From assembly GCA_036267635.1 (NCBI GenBank), contig DATAVR010000083.1, forward strand, positions 3,915 to 67,914: a stretch of 64,000 nucleotides of DNA. Reading direction: 5' to 3'. The stretch is from JADGRB01 sp036267635. GTDB lineage: Bacteria; Myxococcota_A; Polyangia; Fen-1088. Of the stretch, positions 34,827-45,556 are shown one piece after another. Below the pieces are notes generated by a model. It searched no databases, was not told the origin of the DNA, and saw only the letters and a program-made list of their open reading frames with translations. Within the stretch, counting starts at the first letter, position 1; the number at the start of each line of letters is the position of its first letter. The translations under genes were made by a program, and so were the position numbers.

Positions 34827-35765
34827 CTAGAATCGCATCGAGAACGCGCCGCCGGTGAGGCGGGGGCCTGCCACGGGCGTGAACATGAAGGCCGACGGCG
34901 TCCCCGAGGGAGCCGGCGCGGCCTTTTCGCTGCTGCCGCCGAAGATCAAGGGGATCGCGCAGATCCCCGCGCCGACCACGCCGACGGCCGCCACCACCCA
35001 GCCGACGTCGGCGATGTTGGCGTCGCGTTGGCCGCGCTTGGAGATCGAGTCCAGCGTCGCCTGATCGCCGGTCGGTGTGTTCTGATAGTCGTGCTCGGCC
35101 TGCAGATCGAGGATGCCGAAGGTGGTGCCGAGGGCGACCCCCGCGGCGGCCCCGATCAGGAAGCCGTACATCAGGTTCTTGCGAAACGGCGTCATCTCGC
35201 CGGTGCTGAAGACGCTGCCGCTGTCGCCGCCCCCGCCGCCGGTCGCGGCCTTGGCGCCGCCGAGGTCGACGGTCGTCTCTTCGTTCTCGGCGACGGTGAC
35301 CGGCTTGCTGACCTGCTTGCCGTTGGGATAGGCCGCCTCGACGATGTAGTCCCCCTTGGGGACGCTGTAGATCGTGACGGGCGCGGTGCCGAACAGGCGA
35401 CCCTCCAGAAAGACCTTCACCTTCGCGGCGACCGGTGCGTTCACCACCACGCGCCCCAGCCCCTCGCCGTTGGGCGAGGCGAAGTGCACGTGACCGAGGC
35501 TGTCCGTCTTGGGCGCCTCCTGCTCCGTGTTGAGGGCGGCCTTTGGCTTCTCCTCGTCGTTGGCCTGGGTGGCCGGCTTCTCGTCGTCGCCAGCCGCCTT
35601 CGGTGTCTCGTTGTCGGTTCCGGCGGCGCTGTCGCTGGAGCTCGCCGCTGGGGGGCTCTTCTTCTTGGCCGAGGCAGGTGCGGCGGCGAGTAGGGTCAAC
35701 CCCGCAGCCAGCAGAGCGAAAACGATTCCGCGCGAGGGGCCCGAACGGTGGTCTAAACGCGTCAT
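34827..35765 (-). CDS. PEGA-domain exported protein
   Basis: The 312-residue protein starts with a signal peptide (ending APASAKKK), continues with a charged, disordered stretch (about 35-90), then a PEGA domain (about 103-170: VKVFLEGRLFGTAPVTIYSV, then GDYIVEAAYPNGK). Two hydrophobic segments follow at about 204-225 and 260-282, and the chain ends in SMRF. PEGA domains are surface-associated and of unclear function. It converges on the lolA-like gene across a 35-base gap that contains an imperfect hairpin without a T-tract. Confidence 0.65.
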   Translation of the reverse strand: MTRLDHRSGPSRGIVFALLAAGLTLLAAAPASAKKKSPPAASSSDSAAGTDNETPKAAGDDEKPATQANDEEKPKAALNTEQEAPKTDSLGHVHFASPNGEGLGRVVVNAPVAAKVKVFLEGRLFGTAPVTIYSVPKGDYIVEAAYPNGKQVSKPVTVAENEETTVDLGGAKAATGGGGGDSGSVFSTGEMTPFRKNLMYGFLIGAAAGVALGTTFGILDLQAEHDYQNTPTGDQATLDSISKRGQRDANIADVGWVVAAVGVVGAGICAIPLIFGGSSEKAAPAPSGTPSAFMFTPVAGPRLTGGAFSMRF

Positions 35766-35853
35766 GGAGAGTCCTGTCGCTGAAGGTGGCGGTCCATTTC
35801 CCGTTGGAGGCCGAGAGCATACGCCGATTTCATTAAAAATGCGCCGGCCTCCG

Positions 35854-36543
35854 TCAACGGTCTCCGGGGGCGAGACGCCCCACGAAGGGGTTGTCCTCGC
35901 GCTCCCGGAGCACGCTGGTTTCGGGGCCGTGGCCGGGGATCACCAGCGTGTCGTCCGGCAACGTCAACAACCGTTCCCGGATCGATTGCTGGATAGCGGC
36001 CAGCGAGCCGCCCCAGAGATCCGTCCGGCCGATAGAACCGCAGAACAGCGTATCTCCCGCGAACAGGATGGGGGTCTCGGCTGCGGTCTCCAGATAGAGG
36101 CAGATCGATCCTGGCGTGTGTCCCGGCGTATGCAGCGCCCGGGCCTCGCGGTGGCCGAAGGCGATCGCCTCGTCGCCGCGCAGCTCATGCGTGGGAGGCG
36201 GTGGTGGCAGCCACGGCTTGCCGTCGCCGCGCGCGACGCCGAACGCCTCGGTCTGCATCACCGCACGGTCGTAGAGCCAGCGATCGTCGGCGTGCAACAG
36301 GATGTCGGCGCCGGTGCGGGCCGCCACGTCGCCGGTCGCCATGACATGGTCGAAGTGGGCGTGCGTGTGGACGAGCTTCACCGCGGTGAGGCCCCCCTTC
36401 GCCAGCGCCGCCAGGATCTCCTCGGCCTCGTCGCCGGGATCGATCACCAGCGCCTCGCGCGTCTCGGGGCAGCTCACGATGGTGCAGTTGCAGCCGAGCG
36501 CGCCGACCGGGAAGGTCTCGCGCACCAACCGTCCGGGGGACAT
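35854..36543 (-). CDS. MBL-fold hydrolase, YcbL/glyoxalase-II-like
   Basis: The 229-residue enzyme has the HTHAHFDH metal site near residue 60, HTPGHTPGSICL near 138-149, FAGDTLFCGSIGRTDLWGG near 160-178 and IPGHGPET near 202. It starts ETFPVGALGCNCTIV, as in type II glyoxalases of the YcbL group, which hydrolyse hydroxyacyl-glutathione or similar thioesters. It differs from the ETHE1-like paralogue at 7240-7917 in that central loop. It is 3 bases downstream of cobU on the same strand and probably co-transcribed. Confidence 0.82.
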   Translation of the reverse strand: MSPGRLVRETFPVGALGCNCTIVSCPETREALVIDPGDEAEEILAALAKGGLTAVKLVHTHAHFDHVMATGDVAARTGADILLHADDRWLYDRAVMQTEAFGVARGDGKPWLPPPPPTHELRGDEAIAFGHREARALHTPGHTPGSICLYLETAAETPILFAGDTLFCGSIGRTDLWGGSLAAIQQSIRERLLTLPDDTLVIPGHGPETSVLREREDNPFVGRLAPGDR

Positions 36544-36546
36544 GGG

Positions 36547-37071
36547 TCAGCGGAGGCGCAAGGGGACGCCGCTCACCATCATCACCACCGATTCGGCCCG
36601 CTCGGCGAGGATCTGGTTGGCCAGGCCGGCGACGTTGATGAGGCGGCGATCGGGGATGTTGGCCGGCAGGAAGCCGAGGCCGATCTCGGTCGTGACCAGC
36701 ACCGCGGGCGTGGGCGAGCGGTAGAGGCGATCGGCCAGCGCCTGGACCTCGCCGAGCAGATCGGCGTCGCTGGTCGTGTCGGTCGCCGCCAGCCGCTTCG
36801 ACAGCCACACGGTGAAGCGATCCATGACCACGGCGCCGCAGCCGTCCAGCGTCTCGGGCTCGAGCGCGCTCCCAACCTTGTCGGGCGCCTCGATCAGCTT
36901 CCAGGTCGTGTCGTGGTCGCGCCGGTGGTTGGCGAGCCGCGCCTTCAGCTCGTCGTCCCCCTCGATGTGCGACGCCACGTAGAGCCAGGGGGGCGGTCCG
37001 AGCTCCGAGGCGCGTCGGAGCGCGTATCCCGATTTGCCCGATCGCAGTCCGCCGGTGACGAACGTGAACAT
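36547..37071 (-). CDS. cobU: Adenosylcobinamide kinase / guanylyltransferase
   Basis: CobU phosphorylates adenosylcobinamide and then attaches GMP, late steps in adenosylcobalamin synthesis or salvage. The 174-residue protein has the P-loop GGLRSGKS (7-14), the ANHRRDHDTTWKLIEAP block that carries the guanylylated histidine, and LVTTEIGLGFLPANIPDRRL near 124-143. It matters here because nrdJ, encoded 2.5 kb away, needs adenosylcobalamin. TAGCCT (37078-37083) ends 6 bases before the start, in the 15-base gap after the upstream hydrolase gene. No cobalamin riboswitch is visible. Confidence 0.9.
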   Translation of the reverse strand: MFTFVTGGLRSGKSGYALRRASELGPPPWLYVASHIEGDDELKARLANHRRDHDTTWKLIEAPDKVGSALEPETLDGCGAVVMDRFTVWLSKRLAATDTTSDADLLGEVQALADRLYRSPTPAVLVTTEIGLGFLPANIPDRRLINVAGLANQILAERAESVVMMVSGVPLRLR

Positions 37072-37086
37072 GCGGCAAGGCTACCG

Positions 37087-37836
37087 TCACTCGCGCAAGA
37101 AGGCGAGCGCCGCCCGCACGAAGTCGGGGCGCGCCGCGCGGAAGATGGCGTCGTGGCCGCCGTTCGGGATCACCTGAAGCGCGGCGCGCGGAATCGCCCG
37201 ATACTGCTCCACGAAGATCTCCAGCGGATAGAGCGGATCGCGATCGCCGGTGACGATCAACGTCCGCGCCCGAATCGTCGCCAGCTGGGGCGGCGTGAAG
37301 GCCTGGTCGTCGGTGGCGAGCGAAAAGTCGTGGGCGCCTCGCCAGAGCGCGCGGATCTGCTCGTCCCCCTGCCGGTGGCGCTCGCGCATCTGTCGCCAGT
37401 CGCCGTCGGTGCGGCTCTCCAGGGTGAAGGTGGACATGATCGCCCGCGCGGGCGCCGGGAAGTAGCTGGGCGCGCCGGTGGTGACCATCGCCTCGAGGCG
37501 GTCGCGCGTCGCGGGAGCGGTCGCCAGGTGCAGCAGGATGTTCCCGCCGAAGCTGACGCCGACGGCCTTGAAGCGGTCGATCGCCAGATAGTCGAGCAAC
37601 GCCCGTACGTCGTCGGCGGCCTGCCGGTGCGTGAAGAGGCCCGACGGGTTCGTCGAGCGGCCGTGCCCGCGCGCGTCCGGCATGACGAGACGCCAGCTCT
37701 TCGCCAGCTCGTCGAGATCGAACAGGTGGACCCAGTCGCCGCTCGACCCGAAGAAGCCGTGCAGGAGGAGCAGCGGCGGGCCGTCGCCCCGGACGTCGTA
37801 CGCGAGATCGATTCCGTTGACCGAGAGCTTCTCCAT
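37087..37836 (-). CDS. Alpha/beta-fold hydrolase
   Basis: The 249-residue protein is a standard alpha/beta hydrolase: LLLLHGFFGSSGDW (oxyanion region, about residues 22-35), nucleophile elbow GVSFGGN near 93-99, acid region TGDRDPLYPLEIFV near 199, and catalytic histidine in NGGHDAIF near 227. No feature identifies the ester or lactone substrate. It probably forms an operon with cobU and the MBL hydrolase downstream, but I see no reason to assign a cobalamin role. Confidence 0.8.
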   Translation of the reverse strand: MEKLSVNGIDLAYDVRGDGPPLLLLHGFFGSSGDWVHLFDLDELAKSWRLVMPDARGHGRSTNPSGLFTHRQAADDVRALLDYLAIDRFKAVGVSFGGNILLHLATAPATRDRLEAMVTTGAPSYFPAPARAIMSTFTLESRTDGDWRQMRERHRQGDEQIRALWRGAHDFSLATDDQAFTPPQLATIRARTLIVTGDRDPLYPLEIFVEQYRAIPRAALQVIPNGGHDAIFRAARPDFVRAALAFLRE

Positions 37837-37919
37837 TCGTGGACCTCCGCGACCTGACTATCCGCTGCGCGTTTCCGTTGATAGCTGCCCAATTTGGTCT
37901 TCGGGCCGCTCAGCCGGCG

Positions 37920-38246
37920 CTAAGCGACGATCGCGTCGTCGGCCAGCAGCAGGTAGGGCTCGGCGATCGGCTCACCGGCGTCCGCGCCAACACGCCGCAA
38001 CCTGAGCCCTCGCGCGTCACCGTAGATCAGGATCGAGGTCCCGGCGCCCGAGTCGTCGACCGGCGCCGCCAGCGCCGGCGCGCCGCTGGCCGCGGTCACC
38101 TCGAACTCCCCCTCGGGGCCGGTCAGGGGCTCGTAGTGGATCCGTTTCACCGGCCGCGCGTCGCCGACGGCGTGAAATCGCAGCTCGCACCCTTCGGGGA
38201 TTCCCTCTTGCTCTTCGACCACCACGTCGATGTACCGACCAGGCAT
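37920..38246 (-). CDS. Hypothetical protein, 108 residues
   Basis: I do not recognise this acidic protein (MPGRYIDVVVEEQEGIPEGC at the start). It is predicted to be soluble, with alternating beta strands and no signal peptide. Support for a real gene comes from a TAGTCT box ending 6 bases before the ATG and from codon use like that of its neighbours. It lies between the DinB gene and the alpha/beta hydrolase, all on the minus strand. Confidence 0.5.
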   Translation of the reverse strand: MPGRYIDVVVEEQEGIPEGCELRFHAVGDARPVKRIHYEPLTGPEGEFEVTAASGAPALAAPVDDSGAGTSILIYGDARGLRLRRVGADAGEPIAEPYLLLADDAIVA

Positions 38247-38252
38247 GGCGGA

Positions 38253-38258
38253 AGACTA
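38253..38258 (-). promoter_or_regulatory. Leaderless-type -10 box of the 108-residue protein gene
   Basis: On the minus strand TAGTCT ends 6 bases before ATG 38246. There is no Shine-Dalgarno sequence. Confidence 0.45.
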
Positions 38259-38273
38259 CCCGGTTTCCCGCCG

Positions 38274-38843
38274 TCACCGGAGCTTGGCGCGGTCGTGCAG
38301 CTCGTCTCTCGAAGGTAGAGGACCGCCGCCGAGATAGGCCCCTTGATTCAGGATCGGCAAGATCGGCAGATCGGTGGGGCCGACGTCGAGGCCGGCGGCG
38401 GTCAGCATGGCGTGGACCTGGCCGCGATGGTGCGTCTGGTGGTTGAACATCTGGGCCACCTGGACCCAGCGCGGATGCGTTTGGGTCATACCGTACATCC
38501 TGCTCGTCCAGGTCATGGGCTCGCCGAGCGCCTCGGGCGTCACCGCGCGCGCCCAGGTGAGGATCTCTTCGTCCATCGCGACGCGGGCAGCGCGCAGGCG
38601 AGCGAAGTCGTCGTGGAGCAGCTGTCCGGGCGCGGGCGCCGGATAGCTCTTGCCGTTGAACCTTGTCAACCAGGCGCCGTCACCCCACAGGAGGTGATTG
38701 AGCGTCCCATGGATCGACTTGAAGAAGGCGCCGCGATCGCGCTTTCGTTCGCCGTCGGAGAGGGTCGCGCAAGCCGCGTAGACCTTTTCGTTCATCCAGC
38801 GGTTGTACTCGGCCATCAGGAGCGCATACGTGCCGGTGAACAT
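38274..38843 (-). CDS. DinB-family protein
   Basis: The 189-residue protein has the four-helix DinB/YfiT-like layout. The likely metal-binding histidines are in HGTLNHLLWGDGAWLTRF near residue 46 and QMFNHQTHHRGQVHAMLTAA near 130-150. Such proteins are often thiol-dependent metalloenzymes or stress-related transferases using bacillithiol, mycothiol or glutathione; no specific reaction can be given. TAAGCT (38850-38855) ends 6 bases before the start. The opposite strand just beyond carries a PIN-toxin remnant. Confidence 0.8.
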   Translation of the reverse strand: MFTGTYALLMAEYNRWMNEKVYAACATLSDGERKRDRGAFFKSIHGTLNHLLWGDGAWLTRFNGKSYPAPAPGQLLHDDFARLRAARVAMDEEILTWARAVTPEALGEPMTWTSRMYGMTQTHPRWVQVAQMFNHQTHHRGQVHAMLTAAGLDVGPTDLPILPILNQGAYLGGGPLPSRDELHDRAKLR

Positions 38844-38849
38844 CGTCGC

Positions 38850-38855
38850 AGCTTA
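38850..38855 (-). promoter_or_regulatory. Leaderless-type -10 box of the DinB gene
   Basis: On the minus strand TAAGCT ends 6 bases before ATG 38843, again with no Shine-Dalgarno sequence. Confidence 0.45.
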
Positions 38856-38863
38856 GCGGATGG

Positions 38864-39025
38864 ATGAGCTGTCGGCTGGGCGCGAGCCGCACGTCGGACG
38901 TCGTCGATGCGTCGGTCGTGACCGGAGCCGCCGCCCGGCGAGACGCTATCGTCACCTCGGATCGGCGCGACATCGAGCGCCTGGTGAGCAGCCTGAAGGA
39001 AGAGGTCGCGATCGTGGCGATCTGA
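38864..39025 (+). pseudogene. Truncated PIN-domain (VapC-type) toxin remnant
   Basis: A 53-codon frame encodes MSCRLGASRTSDVVDASVVT and then AIVTSDRRDIERL. This is the last third of a PIN-domain toxin, including the acidic positions of the TSDVVDA and TSDRRDI blocks. The N-terminal half with the first catalytic Asp and the Glu is missing, and the bases upstream do not encode it in any frame I can see. No antitoxin gene is adjacent. It is most likely a decayed toxin gene, distinct from the intact vapBC at 53502-54132. Confidence 0.65.
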
Positions 39026-39044
39026 CGCCGAAGTGGAGCGAGCG

Positions 39045-39548
39045 TCAGCTGTCGGTTAGCCGGCGGGTCCACCAGGCCGGGATGCCGAGCTCGGCAGGGC
39101 CGGACTGGCCGCTCGGGTTGCTGGGCGGCTGGGAAGAGCTCCCTTTTCGCCACGGGCTGGGGCGAAGGATCTCCGCCAGGAGCGTGACCGCATTGGCGAT
39201 GACCGCGTCAGCTTCTGAAATGAGTGGTCCATCGGTGAGAACGACGAGGATCCAAATCTGGTCGATCAGGAACGAGCGAACGGAATGAAGGCCACACCCG
39301 CAGTCGATGGAGGCTACCGGGTCGATCAGGATCCTTCGGTGCCACCCTCCCCGGGGGAGACCTAAACACTCGATCCCGACGAAATCCTCCCAACCCGAGC
39401 AGGCAGGAATCGTGCAGTAGGTCTGGATCTCTCCACGGACTGAGTAGCAGAGACCGACCGCCTTCGACCCGATGCCCTCGTTGAGGGCGACGAGCAGAGA
39501 TTCCAGGTCCTCTTCCTTGTTCTCCACGGCGCCCTCCCGGACCGTCAT
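39045..39548 (-). CDS. Hypothetical protein, possibly roadblock/LC7-like
   Basis: The 167-residue product is of lower GC content than its neighbours. Residues about 12-130 alternate helix and strand (DLESLLVALNEGIGSKAVGL, then IWILVVLTDGPLISEADAVI), which loosely recalls roadblock/LC7 domains; this is a weak fold guess. The C-terminal 35 residues are Ser/Pro-rich. ATG 39548 is given as the start, but GTG 39527 has a better Shine-Dalgarno (GGGAGGG, 39532-39538) and may be the real one. Confidence 0.5.
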   Translation of the reverse strand: MTVREGAVENKEEDLESLLVALNEGIGSKAVGLCYSVRGEIQTYCTIPACSGWEDFVGIECLGLPRGGWHRRILIDPVASIDCGCGLHSVRSFLIDQIWILVVLTDGPLISEADAVIANAVTLLAEILRPSPWRKGSSSQPPSNPSGQSGPAELGIPAWWTRRLTDS

Positions 39549-39577
39549 GTTACGCCTCGGTCGCCAAACGTCCGACG

Positions 39578-39606
39578 AAAAAAAGGGGGACGCCTGCGCG
39601 TCCCCC
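39578..39606 (-). terminator. Rho-independent terminator of nrdJ
   Basis: On the minus strand a GGGGGACGC stem pairs with GCGTCCCCC across a 4-base loop and is followed directly by seven T residues. It starts 30 bases after the nrdJ stop. Confidence 0.9.
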
Positions 39607-39635
39607 CTCTCTTGTCGTGTTGCGGTCTAGCGGGT

Positions 39636-42617
<2,982 letters not shown>

Positions 42618-42688
42618 GAACTGCCTCCCCGTTAAGGCCTGGACGCCCAAATGACGCCCGCGAACGTTGTATCTGAATCTGCGAATGA

Positions 42689-42704
42689 CCGCAAGATATA
42701 GTGT
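42689..42704 (-). promoter_or_regulatory. NrdR box 1 of nrdJ
   Basis: Read on the minus strand, ACACTATATCTTGCGG matches most positions of the NrdR box consensus, which is ACAC, an AT-rich core, then GTGT. It contains the TATAT that could serve as the nrdJ -10 region. NrdR is an ATP/dATP-sensing repressor of ribonucleotide reductase genes. Confidence 0.7.
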
Positions 42705-42719
42705 GGTCTATTAACTCAG

Positions 42720-42735
42720 CCACTACAGCTTGTGG
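42720..42735 (-). promoter_or_regulatory. NrdR box 2 of nrdJ
   Basis: CCACAAGCTGTAGTGG (minus strand) has the symmetric CCAC-N8-GTGG ends of an NrdR box but a GC-richer core. It begins 31 bases from box 1, leaving a 15-base spacer. That is the three-turn spacing of paired NrdR boxes in other bacteria, and it is the main support for this weaker site. Confidence 0.6.
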
Positions 42736-42750
42736 ATACGAGGTGGATAA
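42731..42750 (-). promoter_or_regulatory. Two DnaA-box-like 9-mers upstream of nrdJ
   Basis: On the minus strand TTATCCACC (42742-42750) and GTATCCACA (42731-42739) each match 8 of 9 bases of the DnaA box TTATCCACA. They lie 11 bases apart in the same orientation. The second overlaps NrdR box 2. E. coli nrdAB also has DnaA boxes in its promoter. Confidence 0.55.
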
Positions 42751-42988
42751 ACTGTGGTGTGTTCGGCAAAACACCAAGGTTTTCGCCCACCATAAACGTG
42801 AGGACGAATTCTCCACCTGACCTTGGTAAAAGGCAAGTACGTTACATATATCGTCACTCCATTTCTTTTTCATGGCTGTGCCGGCTCCCGCCGGGCCCAT
42901 CCCCCAAGCCGAATCGCCCCAAGTAAGATGCAGGCCGCGTTCTTGCGTCGCCGCGCCGCCGCGCGGTCGTAAACTACGAGGCCCATCG
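42751..42988. other. Rest of the nrdJ - S41 protease intergenic region
   Basis: The gap between the divergent genes spans 42618-42988. Beyond the NrdR and DnaA sites it holds one imperfect inverted repeat, GGTGTGTT-CGGC-AAAACACC (42756-42775, one mismatch), and an AT-rich stretch (42825-42873). A TAAACT at 42970-42975, 13 bases before the protease ATG, is a possible -10 box. I see no gene or riboswitch in it. Confidence 0.4.
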
Positions 42989-44323
42989 ATGAACCCCGAA
43001 TCGACGACGACACCGAATCCAAGATCGCGGCCGGCTCCTTCGCGCCTGCGGCGCGCCGGCGGCCTGGCGCTCCTCGTGCTCGCCGCCTTCTCGGCGGGGC
43101 TGGTCTTCTCGCCCCCGCTGCAGGCGGGGCGCTTCAACCCGTATCAGAAGCTGAGTGTCTTCACCAAGGTGCTCTCGTACATCGAAGGGCACTATGTCGA
43201 GGACATCGCGGAGAATGACCTGATGTACGGTGCCGCGCGCGGGCTGACCGACGTGCTCGATCCGCACTCGCGCTTCATGGACCCCGACGAGTACGGCAAG
43301 CTGAAGAAGGAGACCGAGGGGAACGAGGAGATCGACGGCATCGGCATCGACGTCGAGAAGCGCAAGAACAAGTTCGTCATCGTCTCGCCGATCGAAGGAT
43401 CGCCGGCCGCCAAGGCGGGGATCGAGCCGGGCGACATCATCAAGCGCGTCGACGGCGCCGAGATCGCGACGCTGGAGTTCGACGACGCCATCGGGCGCAT
43501 GCAGGGTCCGGCGGGGAGCGAGGTGGCGCTGGTGATCGATCGCCACGGGCGCGAGCTCAGCTTCCGGATCAAGCGCGCCCGTTACGAAGTGAAGGCGGTC
43601 GAAGGGAAGTTGCTCGAGCCGGGTGTCGCCTACTTCAAGATCCGCGTCTTCTCCACCAACACCGATTCGTCGCTGGGCGATCTGCTCGATCAGCTGTCGG
43701 CCAAGTCGAAGGGGTTCAAGGGGATGATCGTCGATCTGCGCCGCAACCCGGGCGGCCTGCTCGATCAGGGGATCCGCGTCGCCGATCGCTTCATCTCCGA
43801 CGGGCTCATCGTCAAGACCGTCGGCAAGGGCGGCCAGGTGATGGACGAGGCGCGCGCGCACAGTCATGGCACCTGGGAGGGATTCCCGATGATCGTCCTC
43901 GTCGACGGCGCGACGGCGTCGGCGGCCGAGATCGTGGCCGGCGCGCTCCAGGATCACGGGCGCGCCGTCATCCTCGGCACGCAGACCTTCGGCAAAGGGT
44001 CGGTGCAGACGGTGATCGACATCGACGGCTGCGGGTCGAAGCCCTGCGGCCTCAAGCTGACGGTGGCGCGCTATTACACGCCGAACGGCCGATCGATCCA
44101 GGGGCAGGGGATCACGCCGGACGTGGTGGTCGAGGCGACCGCGCCGCCGCCCGATCTGGACGACGCCGATCTGCCGCGCGAGCGCGACCTGCACAAGCGG
44201 CTGCGCAACGAGCAGGGGGACAAGCCGCTCGAGTCGATGCGGCTCGACGACTACCAGCTGCAGATGGCGCTCGACTACCTGCACTCCTGGTCGGTGTTCG
44301 CCAAACAGACCGCCAAGAAGTAG
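42989..44323 (+). CDS. S41-family C-terminal processing peptidase (CtpA-like)
   Basis: The 444-residue protein has an N-terminal membrane anchor or signal (residues about 24-45), a PDZ domain (about 105-190: IDGIGIDVEKRKNKFVIVSP, then AAKAGIEPGDIIKRVDG) and an S41 protease domain. The catalytic pair is Ser311 in GATASAAEIV and Lys336 in FGKGSVQT. CtpA-type proteases trim or degrade exported proteins in the periplasm. The ATG at 42989 is preferred because 39 codons upstream run through the intergenic region with no similarity. A terminal helical extension follows the protease domain. Confidence 0.92.
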   Translation: MNPESTTTPNPRSRPAPSRLRRAGGLALLVLAAFSAGLVFSPPLQAGRFNPYQKLSVFTKVLSYIEGHYVEDIAENDLMYGAARGLTDVLDPHSRFMDPDEYGKLKKETEGNEEIDGIGIDVEKRKNKFVIVSPIEGSPAAKAGIEPGDIIKRVDGAEIATLEFDDAIGRMQGPAGSEVALVIDRHGRELSFRIKRARYEVKAVEGKLLEPGVAYFKIRVFSTNTDSSLGDLLDQLSAKSKGFKGMIVDLRRNPGGLLDQGIRVADRFISDGLIVKTVGKGGQVMDEARAHSHGTWEGFPMIVLVDGATASAAEIVAGALQDHGRAVILGTQTFGKGSVQTVIDIDGCGSKPCGLKLTVARYYTPNGRSIQGQGITPDVVVEATAPPPDLDDADLPRERDLHKRLRNEQGDKPLESMRLDDYQLQMALDYLHSWSVFAKQTAKK

Positions 44324-44426
44324 CGGCGCATCCCGCGCGTGGTCGCGCTTGCAATTGACCACGAACTGCGGTTTTCTGCGGGGCCCCGGCGCGAAAGCGG
44401 CGCCTCACCGACGAGAGGAGAACGAG

Positions 44427-45446
44427 ATGTCGTTCGGAGCACCCCCTCCAGGAATGGACGAGTATCAGCGCCTCATGGCCGAACGCGATGCGGCGGCCAA
44501 GCGCAAGCGAACCATCTACGGAATCGTCCTGGTGGCGGTCGTGGGCGGCGGCGGCTACTACCTGATGCAGCAAAGGAAGAAGAGCGCTGCGGCGCAGGCG
44601 ATCATGGACGCCGGCGGGCGCTTCGCCGAGCGCGAGAAGACGGAGATGGGCGCGTTCTGGAATTGCGCCATGTCGAGCGAGATCGACATCGGGATGTTCA
44701 ACAGCGCCGACCAGGTCCAGCAGCGGATCGAGAGCGCCTACTTCACCCAGCAGAAGACCTACTCGGAGCACCTGACGACCGAGTGCATCCCCAAGCTGGA
44801 GAGCGCCAGGTCGGCGCTGGGCGCCATCCCCGACATGCCCGAGGCGCTCAAGCCGCCTCTCGACAAGTATCTGTCCACGTTGCCCAAGATGCAGAGTGGG
44901 CTCGAGAGCTACGCGGAGAAGCTGAAGACGCGCGGGGCGGTCAAGGACGTCGACGCGTCGATTCAAGAGGTGGGCGGTGCGTTTGCCGCCGATCCGACGG
45001 CCGAGTCCGTGGCGTTCTCCAAGTTCTTGGCCTGCGCCGTCCCCGATCTCGAGAAGAAGAAGGACATCCAGACGCTGTTGCAAGATCTGGCGGACATCTG
45101 CAAGAAGGACGCGGTGACCTTCATGACCAAGGTCCGCTCCGACTGCGGATCGCTGGTCACCGGGGTCGACAAGGATTCGAAGCCCTCGCCCGACAAAGCG
45201 TTCAAGGCCATCACCAAGAAGTTCGTCGAGGAGGACAACAGCCGGCTCCTCCAGGCCTGGGAGTACTGCGGGAAGCGTTCGCGCAAGGGGAAGAAGCAGC
45301 TCGATCTGGAAGACTTCCTCATGTCGTTCGGCGACTACATGGAGGCGCGCAACGACGTGGTGAAGACCGCGCGGGAAGAATCAGCCCGTCTTCTCGGCCA
45401 GCCGCCGCCGAAGGAAAAAGAGAAGCCCCCCGGCGCAGCTCCGTAG
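44427..45446 (+). CDS. Single-pass membrane protein of unknown function
   Basis: The 339-residue protein has one membrane helix at about residues 30-48 (TIYGIVLVAVVGGGGYYLMQ), preceded by a short charged N-terminus and followed by a largely helical domain. That domain has paired cysteines (FWNCAM, TTECIP, LACAVPDL, DICKKD, SDCGS and EYCGKR). A Pro-rich, lysine-rich tail ends the chain. I know no family. A GAGAGGAG Shine-Dalgarno (44413-44420) sets the start. It follows the S41 protease by about 100 bases and might share its operon. Confidence 0.6.
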   Translation: MSFGAPPPGMDEYQRLMAERDAAAKRKRTIYGIVLVAVVGGGGYYLMQQRKKSAAAQAIMDAGGRFAEREKTEMGAFWNCAMSSEIDIGMFNSADQVQQRIESAYFTQQKTYSEHLTTECIPKLESARSALGAIPDMPEALKPPLDKYLSTLPKMQSGLESYAEKLKTRGAVKDVDASIQEVGGAFAADPTAESVAFSKFLACAVPDLEKKKDIQTLLQDLADICKKDAVTFMTKVRSDCGSLVTGVDKDSKPSPDKAFKAITKKFVEEDNSRLLQAWEYCGKRSRKGKKQLDLEDFLMSFGDYMEARNDVVKTAREESARLLGQPPPKEKEKPPGAAP

Positions 45447-45556
45447 TCGTCCCCACGGCCGTTCACCGTCCGGTCTCGTCGCCCCGAGCGCGAGCGCCGT
45501 GCCAGAGGTGGGGTCTCCCCGATCCGTGGTTAGGTTGGACACCCGGGGGGACGGGA

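Noticed and set aside
42618..42988. Cobalamin riboswitch for nrdJ
   Set aside because: No B12-box-like segment or multi-stem fold is apparent; the region is explained by NrdR and DnaA sites. I could not run a covariance model.
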